In this document: positions 33,716-42,880 of the stretch, piece after piece
How positions within the stretch are numbered: position 1 is the first letter of the stretch
Layout: every line of letters begins with the position of its first letter
Source of the DNA: a virus
IMG/VR virus record: IMGVR_UViG_3300022602_004810
Coordinates: 23,068 to 87,067 of that record
Length of the DNA: 64,000 nt
Reading direction: 5' to 3' (one strand)
Notes under the pieces: model-generated
Seen by the model: the letters and a program-made list of their open reading frames with translations, nothing else
Database searches by the model: none
What the model was told of the DNA's origin: nothing
Made by a program: the position numbers and the translations under genes

Positions 33716-34262
33716 GATTTACCACAACCAATTGAGCATAAGCAATCGCATGTGCTTTTTTGAAACTGTACTCGCCTTCAACCTTATCCCAAACAGTTTC
33801 ACTAACTTCCTTCCAAGTCTTACCTATCAAATGTCGTTTACCCGGACGTATGACAGCCAGGAACATAGCTAGTCTAGGAATAGTATCCACAGCTTCTGGC
33901 ATCTTAATCAAGGTATCGTAGTGATTGTTGATGTGAATTAACTGTGAACATATTGCAGGATCATAAAGTTTAGCCCAATCAGGTTCCTTCATTAAGTCAA
34001 GCAAGTGATCTTCACTCTTAACCTGCTTGTATAGATTAACATTAAGAAAGTCTAGTTTAACATATCCGCGACGTTCTGCGTTATTATATTCGATACTGGC
34101 TATACCTGAGAATGGATCCACAGGTATCTCTGTGGCATATACGCCTGTGTTGTGTTTGATCAAATTACCATCACGCATGATACTAGCAGGAGTAACATCA
34201 AGTAATGATAATATCTCTTCGCGGTCTGCAAAATCGATGTCAATATCACTGGTAAATTTCAT
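33690..34262 (-). CDS. DNA polymerase III alpha-like mini-protein
   Basis: A 190-residue protein. It starts with SDIDIDFADREEIL, resembling the P-D-[IF]-D-[IL]-D-F catalytic motif region of bacterial DnaE/PolC polymerases. It ends with SFKKAHAIAYAQL, resembling the F-N-K-S-H-A-x-A-Y-A helix of the same enzymes. The ~1000 residues of a full C-family polymerase are absent, so it cannot be a complete polymerase. Its ATG overlaps the zinc-finger gene, and it sits in the replication block, so a role in replication is inferred. Confidence 0.6.
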   Translation of the reverse strand: MKFTSDIDIDFADREEILSLLDVTPASIMRDGNLIKHNTGVYATEIPVDPFSGIASIEYNNAERRGYVKLDFLNVNLYKQVKSEDHLLDLMKEPDWAKLYDPAICSQLIHINNHYDTLIKMPEAVDTIPRLAMFLAVIRPGKRHLIGKTWKEVSETVWDKVEGEYSFKKAHAIAYAQLVVVNLNLLDEQV

Positions 34263-34960
34263 AGTCTAGCCTCTTTAAGTATCATTTTAACCCATTCAGT
34301 ATCTGCTACATAGTCAACAAATTTACGTTGCCAATAATCTGGATCTATCCACGGTAAGATCATAGCAATTTGTTCTTCAGTGAGAGACTCAAGAAACCCT
34401 ACTCCTGAATCACAGTTAAATACAATCCAAGGACTAATCCTACCATTAGTAATATGGTGGCAGATACGGTTACTACTACCATATCTAAAATAATCAACAA
34501 ATCCGTTTTTAAATTCAGGATGTTCATCTGCATAGTCCTGCATTTCTGTTAATGCTCGTTCCAATGCGTCCTGTACAGCTTCCTTCTTTAGGTAAGCATG
34601 TAGATATTCTAGATAAACTTGTTCATGAGTCCAATGATCAAGTTTTTTGTTTTCTTTGATTACATAGTCAATAAACATACGTGGGTTAACAGCACGTATA
34701 GCAACCATATGGCGACCAAACTTAACAAAAGCACTGTAGTAAGGACTATCTACAAAATCACCATAACTTTTAAGTTTAGCACTACCTTGTGTTAGTTCAA
34801 AGAAACGTAAGTATGCCTGTAGGGCAAACTGTACACCTATTTCTTTTTCCTGTTGCCAACGTCGCTTGCTTTCACACAGATGCGCCGCAAGTGTTGATTC
34901 TTTGCGGAACTCTTTGGCACAATAACGACACTTAAAGCTCTGATTTGATGCGCTTGTCAT
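34259..34960 (-). CDS. Zinc-finger protein of unknown function, replication block
   Basis: A 233-residue protein with an N-terminal C2H2-like finger (CRYCAKEFRKESTLAAHLC; the second pair is H-x-C) followed by a long helical region ending DPDYWQRKFVDYVADTEW. ATG at 34960 is chosen, although an in-frame ATG at 35005 is possible; both overlap the preceding gene. Such zinc-finger proteins occur beside clamp-loader genes in aquatic T4-like phages. A DNA-binding role is likely, but the specific function is not known. Confidence 0.65.
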   Translation of the reverse strand: MTSASNQSFKCRYCAKEFRKESTLAAHLCESKRRWQQEKEIGVQFALQAYLRFFELTQGSAKLKSYGDFVDSPYYSAFVKFGRHMVAIRAVNPRMFIDYVIKENKKLDHWTHEQVYLEYLHAYLKKEAVQDALERALTEMQDYADEHPEFKNGFVDYFRYGSSNRICHHITNGRISPWIVFNCDSGVGFLESLTEEQIAMILPWIDPDYWQRKFVDYVADTEWVKMILKEARL

Positions 34961-35405
34961 CCCAGCCGAGTTTTCGTGCCATGTCTGTAAGATCTCGTTT
35001 ATCATTAATAGCCGCTAGTAGTTTGATTTCATCGTCTTTAAGTTCTGGATGTAGTGCTGTTAAAAATTTAACAGCCTTGTTGTTAGTTTCTTTCTTCTTG
35101 CTGCCTTGCCAATAGTGATGTTGTTTGCCCATACCAGGACTAACTGAAGTACACATTAGCCATTGTAGTTTAGGATGTTTATTTAGATCAAAAAAGTACT
35201 TGTTTACATTTTCATTTGTTGCTAACAAATAATAAGCCTGCAGGTCTGCATTACCTTGTACACTAGCACCATATCTCAGCATTAGATATGTACTAAACTG
35301 TTTGCGTTCTTCATCAGTGAATTTGTCATAATAGGCACGATCTTTGCGATCAAACGCTAACATTTCATTGCCAATATATAAGGGACTGTTAAAGTCTGTG
35401 GCCAT
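34932..35405 (-). CDS. 62: Probable sliding-clamp loader small subunit (gp62-like)
   Basis: A 157-residue helical protein. LMLRYGASVQGNADLQAYYL, ATNENVNKYFFDL, KHPKLQW and VSPGMGKQHHYW match in style the gp62 clamp-loader subunits of T4-like cyanophages, which work with gp44 ATPase to load the gp45 clamp. The match is from memory of the family pattern, and no gp44 or gp45 is in this window. It starts at a TAATG overlap. Confidence 0.5.
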   Translation of the reverse strand: MATDFNSPLYIGNEMLAFDRKDRAYYDKFTDEERKQFSTYLMLRYGASVQGNADLQAYYLLATNENVNKYFFDLNKHPKLQWLMCTSVSPGMGKQHHYWQGSKKKETNNKAVKFLTALHPELKDDEIKLLAAINDKRDLTDMARKLGWDDKRIKSEL

Positions 35406-35644
35406 TATCTACCTCTACGTAATACGCCAATGATTTGTTCTACACTCTGTTGTATGTCACGATATTTACTTTTCATTAGAGAAACTTCCTCTGATAGAAA
35501 TCTTACCTTTTCTTCAAGAGCCATAATCACATCTTTTTGCTCGCGGATAACCTTATCATGCGACATCAGGTTAGGTCTAGGAGGTGCATTTGGATCTACT
35601 GCACGTTTTTTCTTTTGTTTAAATTGTCTAGGATCAAATGCCAT
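35405..35644 (-). CDS. Small coiled-coil protein
   Basis: A 79-residue basic protein. The N-terminus is Lys/Pro-rich (KQKKKRAVDPNAPPRPN) and residues 30-72 form a coiled coil (KDVIMALEEKVRFLSEEVSL). The position between clamp-loader-like and other replication genes suggests an accessory or late-transcription role, but no family is identified. Confidence 0.55.
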   Translation of the reverse strand: MAFDPRQFKQKKKRAVDPNAPPRPNLMSHDKVIREQKDVIMALEEKVRFLSEEVSLMKSKYRDIQQSVEQIIGVLRRGR

Positions 35645-35882
35645 CTTTATATTCCTTGCTTAACTTATATATCATTATAACATGATCTAGTGCTTCTTGT
35701 AAAGTGGAATTGGTCTCGGCGGCATTGCGTATTTCTCTCCACAGCAATTCTTCTTCTATACCTCTATTTAATTTGTAGTCTCGGCCAATTTCAAATCTAT
35801 CAGTAGATCCTGCTTTACGAGCGTATATTACATCATCAACTCGCTCATATATGTAGGTTGCGCCAGGTTCCAGTGTGCCCAT
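35634..35882 (-). CDS. Conserved small phage protein
   Basis: An 82-residue protein with YIYERVDDVIYARKAGSTDR followed by a helical C-terminal half. Similar small proteins are frequent in T4-like cyanophages and their relatives. It overlaps its neighbours at both ends (11 and 38 bases). Function is unknown. Confidence 0.65.
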   Translation of the reverse strand: MGTLEPGATYIYERVDDVIYARKAGSTDRFEIGRDYKLNRGIEEELLWREIRNAAETNSTLQEALDHVIMIYKLSKEYKDGI

Positions 35883-36723
35883 ATATTTCTACCCATTTTT
35901 TGTATAATTTTTCTGCCCATAATCTATGACTTTGTACCCCGTAATGTGTATTATCTTCAGCAACGTCTACTACAGTACCCACATGGCTACAGAATTCGTT
36001 ATATTGATGCAAATATTCTAAACATTTTAAATCATAATCATTTTCGTAATTGCAGGTAAACGTAATTAAAAATTTACTACCGTTCTCTCGTAACCTATTT
36101 AAGGTTCTTAGCACAATTTGTTGAAAATTAAAAAATAAATTTTCTTCACTTAATAAAAAATTATATTTTGATTCTCTATCTATTAATCTATGTATCGCGT
36201 CTGATTTAATATTATTACTATTATCAGAATATCTAATTCTATACATATCAGTAAATTGAACAACCACAGTAGCACGCTCTAGATTATAACAATTCATCAA
36301 ATCTTCAATATCATAATTACTTTTTCCTGGCATACCCAGATTTATATAGTCAGTATTTAATAATTTAGATAAAACGCTAGGATATACAGTTGATTTATCA
36401 CTGTGGCCGTCACCATATGTATGACTACATCCAAAGTATAACATTTGAGATTCTTGTTTTCTATTGTTGTTAACCACCTCTGTTAAATTATGTTCTAATT
36501 CAGCTTGACGAATTCGAACTATATAATTATCATGATCTTTTAAAAAAACAATTTCATCAAATTGCTCAAACAATGATTGTGTAAATGCAAAGCCTGCTTG
36601 TACCGGACAAATGGCATAACTTATTCCAGGTAAAATAGTCGAGCCTGGTCCGGCAATCCACCCTCCGAGATTAACCTTTTTTTGTCTAGCTACAGGTCGC
36701 GCATCTTCAAATCCGCTAATCAT
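35845..36723 (-). CDS. SGNH/GDSL-type hydrolase
   Basis: A 292-residue protein. FGCSHTYGDGH near residue 95 carries the nucleophile Ser in a G-x-S-H block I, INLGMPGKSNYDI resembles block II (Gly), and DNTHYGVQSHRLWAEKL at the C-terminus has the D-x-x-H catalytic pair. SGNH enzymes remove acyl groups, often O-acetyl from glycans. ATG at 36723 is used because it starts the compact protein. It is more AT-rich than flanking genes, suggesting later acquisition. Confidence 0.75.
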   Translation of the reverse strand: MISGFEDARPVARQKKVNLGGWIAGPGSTILPGISYAICPVQAGFAFTQSLFEQFDEIVFLKDHDNYIVRIRQAELEHNLTEVVNNNRKQESQMLYFGCSHTYGDGHSDKSTVYPSVLSKLLNTDYINLGMPGKSNYDIEDLMNCYNLERATVVVQFTDMYRIRYSDNSNNIKSDAIHRLIDRESKYNFLLSEENLFFNFQQIVLRTLNRLRENGSKFLITFTCNYENDYDLKCLEYLHQYNEFCSHVGTVVDVAEDNTHYGVQSHRLWAEKLYKKWVEIYGHTGTWRNLHI

Positions 36724-36740
36724 ATTTACTACAAAAAGTA

Positions 36741-37241
36741 TTACCATATTTTACCGTAGTCTACTACTTCGCTCTGGCGACTAATATCTTTAACAAAGTA
36801 AGCACATAGTGGACGCTCACCTTCCGCGATAGGCACCGCTAGCATCTGTCCAGGTTTAAGTTTAGGAAAATACCATTTAACATCTTGATAAATGTCAATA
36901 ATTTCTACAGGATGAAATTCTGGTTTGAAACTTTCCAGTGGATTAAATGTATAAGCACTAAATCCTCGGTCGTTAATTGATGTTAGAGGGATAACTTCTA
37001 GGTCACCAAAGTCTGGTTCACCAATTAAGATCTGCCAATCTGCGGGCATCTTAACTATATTGCCGCCGATGCTTAAGACCAATGCCGGACTGTTAAAACT
37101 TTCTAAAAAGATCAAAGGAATAAAGAAATAATCTGGATTCTTTGGATCACTGTTGTCTAATATCGCAAAACGTAGATCCTCTACTTCATCGGGGATTTCG
37201 TTCATTTCATATGCGGTATTTTCTAAAGTTAAGATGTACAT
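36741..37241 (-). CDS. Conserved phage protein of unknown function
   Basis: A 166-residue acidic, beta-rich protein (YFFIPLIFLESFNSPALVLS, IVKMPADWQILIGEPDFGDLE in two adjoining strands). Similar proteins lie near uvsW in other aquatic T4-like phages. It overlaps the methyltransferase-like gene by one base. No catalytic motif is seen. Confidence 0.6.
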   Translation of the reverse strand: MYILTLENTAYEMNEIPDEVEDLRFAILDNSDPKNPDYFFIPLIFLESFNSPALVLSIGGNIVKMPADWQILIGEPDFGDLEVIPLTSINDRGFSAYTFNPLESFKPEFHPVEIIDIYQDVKWYFPKLKPGQMLAVPIAEGERPLCAYFVKDISRQSEVVDYGKIW

Positions 37242-37849
37242 TAATTTCCTTTATTTTGATTTTGTAGAATAATGCCTTGGCCAGGAATTATATCTAAAAT
37301 TTTATATTGATTAGCCAATAAATAGGTCACAATTGGGCCACCTTTACCAGTAAAAACATTATCTTCTCTCTGATATGTATCATCTAATACTACTATCCCA
37401 TCTGAAGACATATAAGGCATTATTCCGATCATTTGTTTCATATGTTCTACTTGACAATCCATATTATTCATATTGATATTATATTTTCGCTTGTACCAAT
37501 CAATTTGATTGTATATATGATCAATTTTTTCACTTGGATTCCAATTCCAATCGTAGTTATCTAAATACACACATTTGATTTTTACTCCAAGGGTCGGCAA
37601 AACTTCTTTAACAAATTGACTTCCCATCATATGATAAAATTCAATAGCACTAGATTCTATTTGTTTATACTGTTGATTAAACATAGTATCATCTATATCA
37701 ACAGTTATTAATTTGGTTTTAAATTTTTCAGCGCGATAAAGGAAATATTCTGTTGATTTTTCTCCTTTGTCAGTGCCTATTTCTAATATTATTTCATTTT
37801 CAGAAACGTTTATTAAATGATTATCTAGTAAATTAAAAGGTGATCCCAC
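37241..37849 (-). CDS. Class I SAM-dependent methyltransferase-like protein
   Basis: A 202-residue protein with a Rossmann start (ILEIGTDKGEKSTEYFL), an acidic second strand (LITVDIDDTMF) and later strands CVYLDNYDW and GIVVLDDTY. This fits the methyltransferase-24-like fold. The substrate is unknown. It starts with GTG immediately after the uvsW stop (TAA) and has lower GC than uvsW. Confidence 0.6.
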   Translation of the reverse strand: MGSPFNLLDNHLINVSENEIILEIGTDKGEKSTEYFLYRAEKFKTKLITVDIDDTMFNQQYKQIESSAIEFYHMMGSQFVKEVLPTLGVKIKCVYLDNYDWNWNPSEKIDHIYNQIDWYKRKYNINMNNMDCQVEHMKQMIGIMPYMSSDGIVVLDDTYQREDNVFTGKGGPIVTYLLANQYKILDIIPGQGIILQNQNKGN

Positions 37850-39307
37850 TTAGCGCCACTCCACTTTTTCTACCACAAACGGGTAATTTGCTTCTGTATA
37901 AAATTTCTTACGAGTTGTTATATGCCGTTTGGCAAACTTACAATTTGATGTTACGTCCCAGATCTGTACGAAGTCTTTGTCTTCCGCTTTACGAATGCCA
38001 CGCCCGATACTTTGGATGACCCTGACAAACGATTTGCCAGGCTCGATAAGCACAAGATTAAAAATACGAGGAATGTTAATACCAACAGCCGCAACGCCAT
38101 AAGTGGCAATAGCAACCACGTCATCATTCGAAGCAAATTCATCATAACTTTCTTTGCGATCATCTGCTTTGGTTCCTCCGGATACAAACACTGCTCCTGG
38201 GATCTTTTCTAATAGGGCTTTACCCGGAGCAATGCGATCAATTAAGATTAAGGTATTACCTGATTTACGTATGTTGTCAATTAAACTAGCAATGTAGTCT
38301 AGTCTAGCATCTGTTTCTAACAGATATCTTAGCTCACTTTGGTAGTCTTTGTATTCTACATGATCTATTAGCTGTAAGATATTTACATGACAATTGGCCA
38401 AGACACCTTGGTCTTGAAGTTCACTGGCACTTAGTTTACCAACTACAGGTCCTAGACTACACAGTAGACTAACCTGCTCATATGCTTCTTTTGGTATAGT
38501 TCCTGTTAGTCCCCAACGTATCGGCACTTGGCTCATTACACCTGTTAACAAGGTCTTTAGCGCATCTGCTTTAGCCATGTGTACTTCGTCAACCATAACA
38601 CATACAACATCTTCTAAGAATTCCATGATAGTGATGTCTGCTTCGCCACCTTTGGTATTCTTTAATAGAATGTTAAGACTTTGCCACGTACAGATAGTAT
38701 GTGTACGACCAAACTCTTTGCGATCACCAAAGTACACACCCACATCTAAGCCCAAATTGATGTAGTCTGCTTCTGTTTGTGTTACTAATGATTTGTTTGG
38801 AACAATAACAATAGTTCTGCCATACTGTTCACAGCAATAACTAAGACCTGCTGTCATCAGAGTCTTACCAGCACCTGTGGCAATCTCTTGGATACACTGT
38901 GGGTTTTCTAGGAACTTGTTGATAATTTCAATTTGATAGTCACGCAGGACCACAGGCTGTCCTGCCATTGGGTGTTTCTCTGGCCAAGTCTTATGAGCAA
39001 ACGTCGCTTCACTGACCTGAGAAAACTCAAACTGTGTGCGATAATCTCTAACATCCTCTAATTCAAGATTATATCCTTGTTTTTCTAAGTAAGGAATAAT
39101 CTCTGGTAGTAGATTAATATAAGTGCTACCACCCATTTGAAAGTATGCTACCTTGCCATCCCAACGGCCTAGGCGAACAGCAGGCAAGTAGCGAGCACCT
39201 GGGATTTCATATTTGAACTTATTACTAAGTTCTTTTCGTTCACGTAGATCAAGTCCTTCTATCTTTACGTTAACTTCATCTTTAATCAGTAATCTAGCTG
39301 TTGCCAT
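37850..39307 (-). CDS. uvsW: UvsW-type superfamily 2 helicase
   Basis: A 485-residue SF2 helicase. Walker A IATGAGKT, the DEVH box (VCVMVDEVHMAKAD), RWGLTGTIP (motif III) and QSIGRGIRK (motif VI) are in order. The N-terminal ~100 residues (YEIPGARYLPAVRLGRWDG) match the UvsW DNA-binding domain. UvsW resolves R-loops and branched DNA and helps switch replication modes. ATG at 39307 is chosen because it overlaps the previous TAA. Confidence 0.92.
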   Translation of the reverse strand: MATARLLIKDEVNVKIEGLDLRERKELSNKFKYEIPGARYLPAVRLGRWDGKVAYFQMGGSTYINLLPEIIPYLEKQGYNLELEDVRDYRTQFEFSQVSEATFAHKTWPEKHPMAGQPVVLRDYQIEIINKFLENPQCIQEIATGAGKTLMTAGLSYCCEQYGRTIVIVPNKSLVTQTEADYINLGLDVGVYFGDRKEFGRTHTICTWQSLNILLKNTKGGEADITIMEFLEDVVCVMVDEVHMAKADALKTLLTGVMSQVPIRWGLTGTIPKEAYEQVSLLCSLGPVVGKLSASELQDQGVLANCHVNILQLIDHVEYKDYQSELRYLLETDARLDYIASLIDNIRKSGNTLILIDRIAPGKALLEKIPGAVFVSGGTKADDRKESYDEFASNDDVVAIATYGVAAVGINIPRIFNLVLIEPGKSFVRVIQSIGRGIRKAEDKDFVQIWDVTSNCKFAKRHITTRKKFYTEANYPFVVEKVEWR

Positions 39308-40440
39308 TAATTTTCTCTTATTATTGTCGCTGTCCAATAGACAATCTTTTCAGCGCGGTTCAACCAATCTAGTTTACGTCCACCAAACATCATGTTGTGT
39401 GTGCTGACTAGTAGTGGCACAGGAAATTCCCAATTCTGCGGAAGTTTCTTAGCATATACTACTTTAACATTATATGGATCATAATCGCTAGTGTTAGTCT
39501 TGCCGTTTTGATCAAAGCGTACTATATCAGACTCACTGAACCGTGATAGATCTAAGTCATAGGTCAAGCCTGGATCATATATACAAATAGGATAACGATT
39601 AGTTAATTCGGCGTAGTCTAGCAACCAATCCCACAGATTAGGTTCTGTGGGTGACAAGTGGGCAACATGCCTGGTACCCAAATATTCTAAAGACTGTCCA
39701 TAATCATTACTAGCTTCATGTAGTATGTCAGCATCTACACTATATCCTAAGATGCCTGCGTGATCAATTAGTTTAACAATGTCATTATTGCCAATGTGTT
39801 CGGCTATATATTCTTTAAGGCTGTCTGCGGCATTAGTTACTTCATAGCCTAGATCGGTTTTGACCAATTTGATTTCATATGGTTGACTTTCACATACTAA
39901 TATCTGCTCAAACAGGTCAATGATTTTGGAATCAATGTTAAATTCTCTACTATCGCCCCACGTGACAATAAAGTTAACATTATATTCACTGACGCCCAAA
40001 ACCCAAACTTTAGTTTCGTTATCCCATTGACTACGTCCTTGCCCTGTTTCTTTAAGCTGACGCATTTCCTCAATCCAAGTTTGATTATAAGGGAACTTAA
40101 CTAGAATATTATCGCCTTCCAACCAAATGCGCCGTTCACGATCAATTTTACGTAGAGGTTTACGCCACTGTGGTGTTTCAACTGGGCTAACGTCTATGTC
40201 AAATTTGGCAAATTGACGTTTATATTTCAGTGCTAGTTTTATAGCCAACTCACCTTGACGGTCAGTAAGTGCTTCGACACCCCACAAGGTAGTATTGGCC
40301 ATGCTTTCTACAATTTGAACATCGTATCGAGCCAAGCTGAACTTATACTTGCTGTTATTAAACAGTATGTTATTAGAATTAGCCGGATCGTAGCCAGCCA
40401 GTAGTTCTATATAGTCTTCGACGTATTGAAATTGTAACAT
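39307..40440 (-). CDS. Conserved phage protein with HARP-like segment, next to uvsW
   Basis: A 377-residue protein. RRIWLEGDNILVKFPYNQTW then MRQL, and a SQWDNETKVWVLGVSEYN segment, resemble the HARP/annealing module found N-terminal to some SF2 helicases, where an aromatic strand contacts ssDNA. The rest is unassigned. It overlaps uvsW (TAATG), so the two products may act together. A sigma70-type promoter directly precedes its ATG. Confidence 0.6.
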   Translation of the reverse strand: MLQFQYVEDYIELLAGYDPANSNNILFNNSKYKFSLARYDVQIVESMANTTLWGVEALTDRQGELAIKLALKYKRQFAKFDIDVSPVETPQWRKPLRKIDRERRIWLEGDNILVKFPYNQTWIEEMRQLKETGQGRSQWDNETKVWVLGVSEYNVNFIVTWGDSREFNIDSKIIDLFEQILVCESQPYEIKLVKTDLGYEVTNAADSLKEYIAEHIGNNDIVKLIDHAGILGYSVDADILHEASNDYGQSLEYLGTRHVAHLSPTEPNLWDWLLDYAELTNRYPICIYDPGLTYDLDLSRFSESDIVRFDQNGKTNTSDYDPYNVKVVYAKKLPQNWEFPVPLLVSTHNMMFGGRKLDWLNRAEKIVYWTATIIREN

Positions 40441-40446
40441 ATAATT

Positions 40447-40475
40447 AGTATATGATATTTAATCCTGAATAGCAA
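40447..40475 (-). promoter_or_regulatory. Sigma70-type promoter, start codon at about +1
   Basis: The minus strand reads TTGCTA (40470-40475), 17 bases and TATACT (40447-40452), then six bases to ATG at 40440. TATACT-AATTAT-ATG nearly repeats the TATACT-AATAAT-ATG arrangement of the exonuclease gene. Confidence 0.6.
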
Positions 40476-40484
40476 GAGAAAAAG

Positions 40485-40510
40485 AAGCCCAAATGTTTCC
40501 ACTTGGGCTT
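40485..40510 (-). terminator. Rho-independent terminator
   Basis: AAGCCCAA (40485-40492) and TTGGGCTT (40503-40510) form an eight-base stem with a ten-base loop. On the minus strand it is followed by CTTTTTCT. It ends the operon running through the formate-tetrahydrofolate ligase gene and the small membrane gene. Confidence 0.82.
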
Positions 40511-40515
40511 TAAGG

Positions 40516-40553
40516 CTATCACACTAGGAGCTAGACAATAGAAAGTGTGATAG
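40516..40553 (-). repeat. Perfect inverted repeat, 10-base stem
   Basis: CTATCACACT (40516-40525) and AGTGTGATAG (40544-40553) flank an 18-base loop, just after the stop of the gene at 40559. It lies upstream of the terminator in transcription order and could be an RNA-processing or protective hairpin, or an operator. Confidence 0.7.
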
Positions 40554-40558
40554 AATGA

Positions 40559-40759
40559 CTATTTAAGTTGATCTTTTTGATCTAACAGTTGATTAATTTC
40601 TTCAATACCTTCATCGAACTTGGTACTGCGTTCGTTTATTGCAGATTCAATGTCACCCAATGATTTCTTTAGTGCCCTTAAGGCTAGTAAAGCAATAGCA
40701 ATTACCGGTACAATGCCTATGACCATAACTGCGGCCATTACAATTAGTGTTTCTGTCAT
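40559..40759 (-). CDS. Small single-span membrane protein with coiled coil
   Basis: A 66-residue protein. Residues 5-28 form a membrane span (IVMAAVMVIGIVPVIAIALL), followed by a basic residue pair and a coiled coil (DEGIEEINQLLDQKDQ). It shares one base with the ligase gene upstream. Function is unknown; an inner-membrane accessory is likely. Confidence 0.65.
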   Translation of the reverse strand: MTETLIVMAAVMVIGIVPVIAIALLALRALKKSLGDIESAINERSTKFDEGIEEINQLLDQKDQLK

Positions 40760-42378
40760 TAGTCTAATCCTTCAATACGACCTTGCTTGTCAATACCAAT
40801 ACGTTCAGCGTTTGGTGTTTCTGGTAGGCCTGGCATGGTCATGATGTTGCCACATACTGCTACAATAAATTCAGCACCTGTACATAATCTTAATTCACGC
40901 ACTGTTAGCACATGACGTTCTGTTGCGGCTAGTTTGTTAGCAGGATCATCACTGAAACTACTCTGTGTTTTAGCAATACAAATTGGATAATGTCCGTGGT
41001 CTTTCTGTAGTTCTTCTAAGCGACGTGCTACTTTAGCATCCATTTGTACTTCATAGGCATTGTAAATTCTCGTGGCTACAGCATTAAGTTTCCAGTACAA
41101 TGTTTCATTATCTTCGTAGGTAAATTCCATAGTTTTATTGCTTTCATCTATGGCCATAACAACTTCGTGTGCTAGTTCTTGTGCGCCAATGCCACCGTCT
41201 GCCCAAGAGTGATTTACCACTGCTTCAATTTTGAATGTGTCCCAGACGTGCTGTTGTAAATCTTTGATATCTTGTTCTGTGTCGCCTTTAAACTTGTTAA
41301 TAGCAACTACACAAGGCAAGTTGTACCATGTTGTAATGTTGGCAATATGCTTGTCTAGGTTATCGTAGTTACCCCAATGTTTAATTGCTCTGACCGTAGC
41401 AACTAATACCACTACGTCAGGCTTTAATCCACTCTTACGACACTTAATGTTAATAAATTTCTCAGCACCTAGGTCAGCACCAAAGCCTGCTTCTGTTACT
41501 ACATAGTCAGCTAGTTTCATGCCTAGCTTAGTAGCTATAACACTGTTACAGCCATGTGCTATGTTAGCAAAGGGACCGCCGTGTATCAGCGCAGGAGTAC
41601 CTTCTAGGGTCTGTACTAGGTTAGGTTTAACAGCATCTTTTAGTAATGCGGCCATAGCACCATGTGCCTTTAATTGTTTAGCTGTAATAGGCTTACCGTC
41701 TCTAGTATAGCCCACAGTAATCTTACCTAGACGTTTCTTAAGGTCTTTAAAGTCATCAGCTAGACATAGAATGGCCATTACTTCACTTGCTACTACAATG
41801 TCAAATCCTGTCTGACGGGTAACACTATTATGTGCGCCCAGACCTACACAAACGTCGCGTAACGCACGATCGTTCATGTCACTAACTCTACGCCATGTGA
41901 TGTTATTAGTGTCTAAATTGAGCTTGTTACCCCAGTGTAGATGGTTGTCAATTAAACTAGCTAATAAGTTATGTGCCGAAGCAACTGCGTGGAAGTCACC
42001 TGTGAAGTGTAGGTTAATATCTTCCATGGGATATACCTGAGCATACCCGCCCCCAGTGGCGCCACCTTTCATACCAAATACAGGACCTAATGCGGGTTCA
42101 CGTAGGCATACAATGGCATTGTAGTCTAGTTTACGTAGGCCGTCTGCGAGTCCAATGGTTGTTGTGGTCTTACCTTCACCTGAGGGCGTTGGGGTTATGG
42201 CTGTTACTAAGATTAGTTTACTATCACGTTTTGGACGGTCAGCAAGTTGGTCAATATTAATTTTAGCTTTGTTTCGACCGTATAGGTCAATCTGATCGTC
42301 GAATAAGTTGATAGTACCAGCAACGACGCTGATAGGTAATACTTCCGCCGACTGATTTATTTTGATGTCTGATTTCAT
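40759..42378 (-). CDS. fhs: Formate-tetrahydrofolate ligase (10-formyl-THF synthetase)
   Basis: A 539-residue, near full-length enzyme. The P-loop [16 protein letters not shown] (63-78), [29 protein letters not shown] and [15 protein letters not shown] are hallmarks of the family. It joins formate to tetrahydrofolate with ATP, supplying one-carbon units for purines and fMet and, after reduction, for dTMP. It is an auxiliary metabolic gene rarely seen in phages. Its ATG overlaps the small upstream gene (ATGA). Confidence 0.95.
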   Translation of the reverse strand: MKSDIKINQSAEVLPISVVAGTINLFDDQIDLYGRNKAKINIDQLADRPKRDSKLILVTAITPTPSGEGKTTTTIGLADGLRKLDYNAIVCLREPALGPVFGMKGGATGGGYAQVYPMEDINLHFTGDFHAVASAHNLLASLIDNHLHWGNKLNLDTNNITWRRVSDMNDRALRDVCVGLGAHNSVTRQTGFDIVVASEVMAILCLADDFKDLKKRLGKITVGYTRDGKPITAKQLKAHGAMAALLKDAVKPNLVQTLEGTPALIHGGPFANIAHGCNSVIATKLGMKLADYVVTEAGFGADLGAEKFINIKCRKSGLKPDVVVLVATVRAIKHWGNYDNLDKHIANITTWYNLPCVVAINKFKGDTEQDIKDLQQHVWDTFKIEAVVNHSWADGGIGAQELAHEVVMAIDESNKTMEFTYEDNETLYWKLNAVATRIYNAYEVQMDAKVARRLEELQKDHGHYPICIAKTQSSFSDDPANKLAATERHVLTVRELRLCTGAEFIVAVCGNIMTMPGLPETPNAERIGIDKQGRIEGLD

Positions 42379-42566
42379 TTGTATTCTTTACGTAGTTGCC
42401 ACCAGATAAAGTCCTCATCTGACAGCACAGCTTTATATTCAACTAACTCGTTTTCTGACTCTTTGTAGCATTTCCAATAATATGTTAACCAAATGTATTC
42501 TCGCCGATCTTTTCTGGAACTTTTAACAGGCCACCAAGCAAATCGTTTTGTATTTTGCCATTCCAT
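42375..42566 (-). CDS. Small Trp-rich protein of unknown function
   Basis: A 63-residue basic protein rich in Trp, Lys and Tyr ([33 protein letters not shown]). The ending resembles a shifted LRW-type tail. It overlaps the ligase start by four bases. No function is recognised. Confidence 0.6.
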   Translation of the reverse strand: MEWQNTKRFAWWPVKSSRKDRREYIWLTYYWKCYKESENELVEYKAVLSDEDFIWWQLRKEYK

Positions 42567-42588
42567 ATACAGTTATTTACTGATGGAC

Positions 42589-42864
42589 TTATGGGGTAGT
42601 GTAGAACACATAATATTTGCCAAGACGCAAGTGCCATTCTTTACGGGCAACTACTTGTTCAATTAACCCCACAGGAACAGCATCGCCCTCAACATGACTT
42701 GGATTCCATACGGAATTAATTGAGCTGTCTACGACCACAAAACCAAACTGAAAAATATTAAAACGGATTTTTTCAGCATCGTCAGGTCCTGAGAATATCT
42801 TAAAGACAATTTTGTTCCCTATTACCACTGCTAATATGATTTCTAAAAATGTTAATAATGACAT
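42589..42864 (-). CDS. Small membrane-anchored protein
   Basis: A 91-residue protein. An N-terminal hydrophobic span (LLTFLEIILAVVIGNKIVFK) anchors a soluble part with FQFGFVVVDSS and a C-terminal HLRLGKYYVFYTT strand. Function is unknown. Confidence 0.6.
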   Translation of the reverse strand: MSLLTFLEIILAVVIGNKIVFKIFSGPDDAEKIRFNIFQFGFVVVDSSINSVWNPSHVEGDAVPVGLIEQVVARKEWHLRLGKYYVFYTTP

Positions 42865-42880
42865 TATATGCCCCTTTTAG

